From Gemmatimonadota bacterium (lineage in GTDB: Bacteria; Latescibacterota; UBA2968; UBA8231), in contig JAPPEG010000364.1 of the NCBI GenBank assembly GCA_028875345.1, forward strand, positions 1-41,874: a DNA stretch of 41,874 nt. Reading direction: 5' to 3'. Below, one piece after another: positions 41,150 to 41,874 of this stretch. The notes beneath the pieces are model-generated. The model had not been told where the DNA came from. It saw nothing but the letters and a program-made list of their open reading frames with translations, and made no database searches. The position numbers and the translations under genes are program-made. Position 1 is the stretch's first letter; every line of letters starts with the position of its first letter.

Positions 41150-41874
41150 CTAGTAGGCAACAGCGATGGTGCGCAGTACTTCAGCGCGTCCAATGCGGGC
41201 ACCCTTGGTATCCGTATCGACTCGCACGCGCGCCAGATAGATTCCCGGGGGCACCACCGCCCCCTGCTCATCCCGACCGTCCCACTCCATCCCGTAGAGT
41301 CCCGTGCTCGCCGGACGCTGCTCGACTAAGCGCCGCACTCGTCGCCCTTGCACGTCGTGGATCAACACCTCCACCGGGCTACCATCACCCACCTTGACCA
41401 CTTGGAAATGAAACCCCATCTCGTCGTTGACCCCATCGCCGTTGGGCGTAACCACGCGCGGCTCCACTGCCACCGCCTGTACCAAGGCACCCTCCTGCAC
41501 CGCCCCCACCAGCGTCGTCGTATTGCTGGCAATGGCTTCCATGGCCTCACCCGGATCCACCCGCTGCCAGCCGCCCTCCCCCTCTGCAGTGTGCTGTAAC
41601 GATGCCTGCAATACCGCTCCCGTCGAAAACAAGGCCGTCGAAAAATCCAGCCGCACCACCTCAACCCCCGAAGAGGGATTTATCTCCGAAAACGCTACCT
41701 GCAAACTATCGCCAGCCGTGGGCACAACCTCTGCTCCGTCCAACGCCCAATCGGTGCCTACGTCAGCAGCCAGTGACGCCGCCGGACCGCCATATACCCC
41801 CTCAAAAGCCAAACGCATATCTGACGGGGCGACTACTAACAACTGATCAAACCCCGGATCGCCTGCGGCAAACT
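41150..41874 (-). CDS. Secreted FlgD-Ig protein (type A paralogue), 5' partial
   Basis: The frame is open to the right edge of the window, so only about the last 241 residues are visible; a TTG at 41842 is internal because the preceding codons (FAAGDPGFDQ) continue the alignment. The sequence parallels the C-terminal quarter of the 867-residue type A protein: LLVVAPSDMRLAFEGVYGG, VVRLDFSTALFSTGAVLQAS, WQRVDPGEAMEAIASNTTTL, then VVTPNGDGVNDEMGFHFQVV, IHDVQGRRVRRLVEQRPAST, GRDEQGAVVPPGIYLARV, ending in TIAVAY. It is the first visible gene of the minus-strand array, 26 bases upstream of a type B gene. Confidence 0.82.
   Translation of the reverse strand, partial: FAAGDPGFDQLLVVAPSDMRLAFEGVYGGPAASLAADVGTDWALDGAEVVPTAGDSLQVAFSEINPSSGVEVVRLDFSTALFSTGAVLQASLQHTAEGEGGWQRVDPGEAMEAIASNTTTLVGAVQEGALVQAVAVEPRVVTPNGDGVNDEMGFHFQVVKVGDGSPVEVLIHDVQGRRVRRLVEQRPASTGLYGMEWDGRDEQGAVVPPGIYLARVRVDTDTKGARIGRAEVLRTIAVAY

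Overview
The window reads as a chromosomal segment from a Gram-negative environmental bacterium with GC-rich genes. Evidence: many lipoprotein signals, a TRAP transporter, secreted proteins ending in FlgD-like Ig domains with the FTPNGDGVND motif, FG-GAP/UnbV beta-propellers, and Gfo/Idh/MocA and xylose-isomerase-like sugar enzymes. This mix is typical of the FCB superphylum (for example Latescibacterota-like lineages), but there is no rRNA or marker gene here to prove it. No tRNA, rRNA, CRISPR array or intact insertion sequence was seen.

Layout. (1) 1-6202, plus strand: the end of a fused indolepyruvate:ferredoxin oxidoreductase, a GNAT acetyltransferase, ribose-5-phosphate isomerase A and a complete TRAP transporter whose binding protein resembles the 2-oxoacid binder TakP. 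Together they suggest uptake and oxidation of 2-oxoacids. (2) 6237-8327, minus: a MltF-like lytic transglycosylase with two tandem solute-binding domains. (3) 8328-9008: an AT-rich island without a convincing gene, but with a terminator-like hairpin and a palindrome. (4) 9009-14392, plus: an MDR dehydrogenase, a sedoheptulokinase-like FGGY kinase and a large M16 metallopeptidase lipoprotein. (5) 14513-17335: an accessory patch with a small unknown protein coupled to a double-GNAT protein, then remains of three toxin-antitoxin loci (orphan RHH antitoxin, truncated DinJ/YafQ, frameshifted HicB), a small lipoprotein and several inverted and direct repeats. (6) 17332-20816, minus: a ribose-type sugar ABC transporter.

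(7) 20932-29703: two membrane glycosyltransferase-like proteins (AftB-like and GT87-like) translationally coupled to an FG-GAP/UnbV lipoprotein. Divergent from these are a second UnbV lipoprotein and an FGE-fold lipoprotein. A cytochrome c/VCBS fusion lies convergent to them. (8) 28117-41874, minus: a long co-directional array. Two sets of large secreted discoidin/FlgD-Ig proteins flank five catabolic genes: an SDR, a SnoaL-like protein, a sugar isomerase/epimerase, a Gfo/Idh/MocA dehydrogenase and a MetE-like enzyme.

The most unusual parts are region 8, with its matched pairs of surface proteins that all end in the same short C-terminal strand (...Ala-Tyr-stop) around a catabolic cassette, and region 7, where beta-propeller lipoproteins are genetically coupled to lipid-linked-sugar-type glycosyltransferases. 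My working reading is a cell-surface display or substrate-capture apparatus linked to degradation of an uncommon sugar or sugar derivative. That function is inference.
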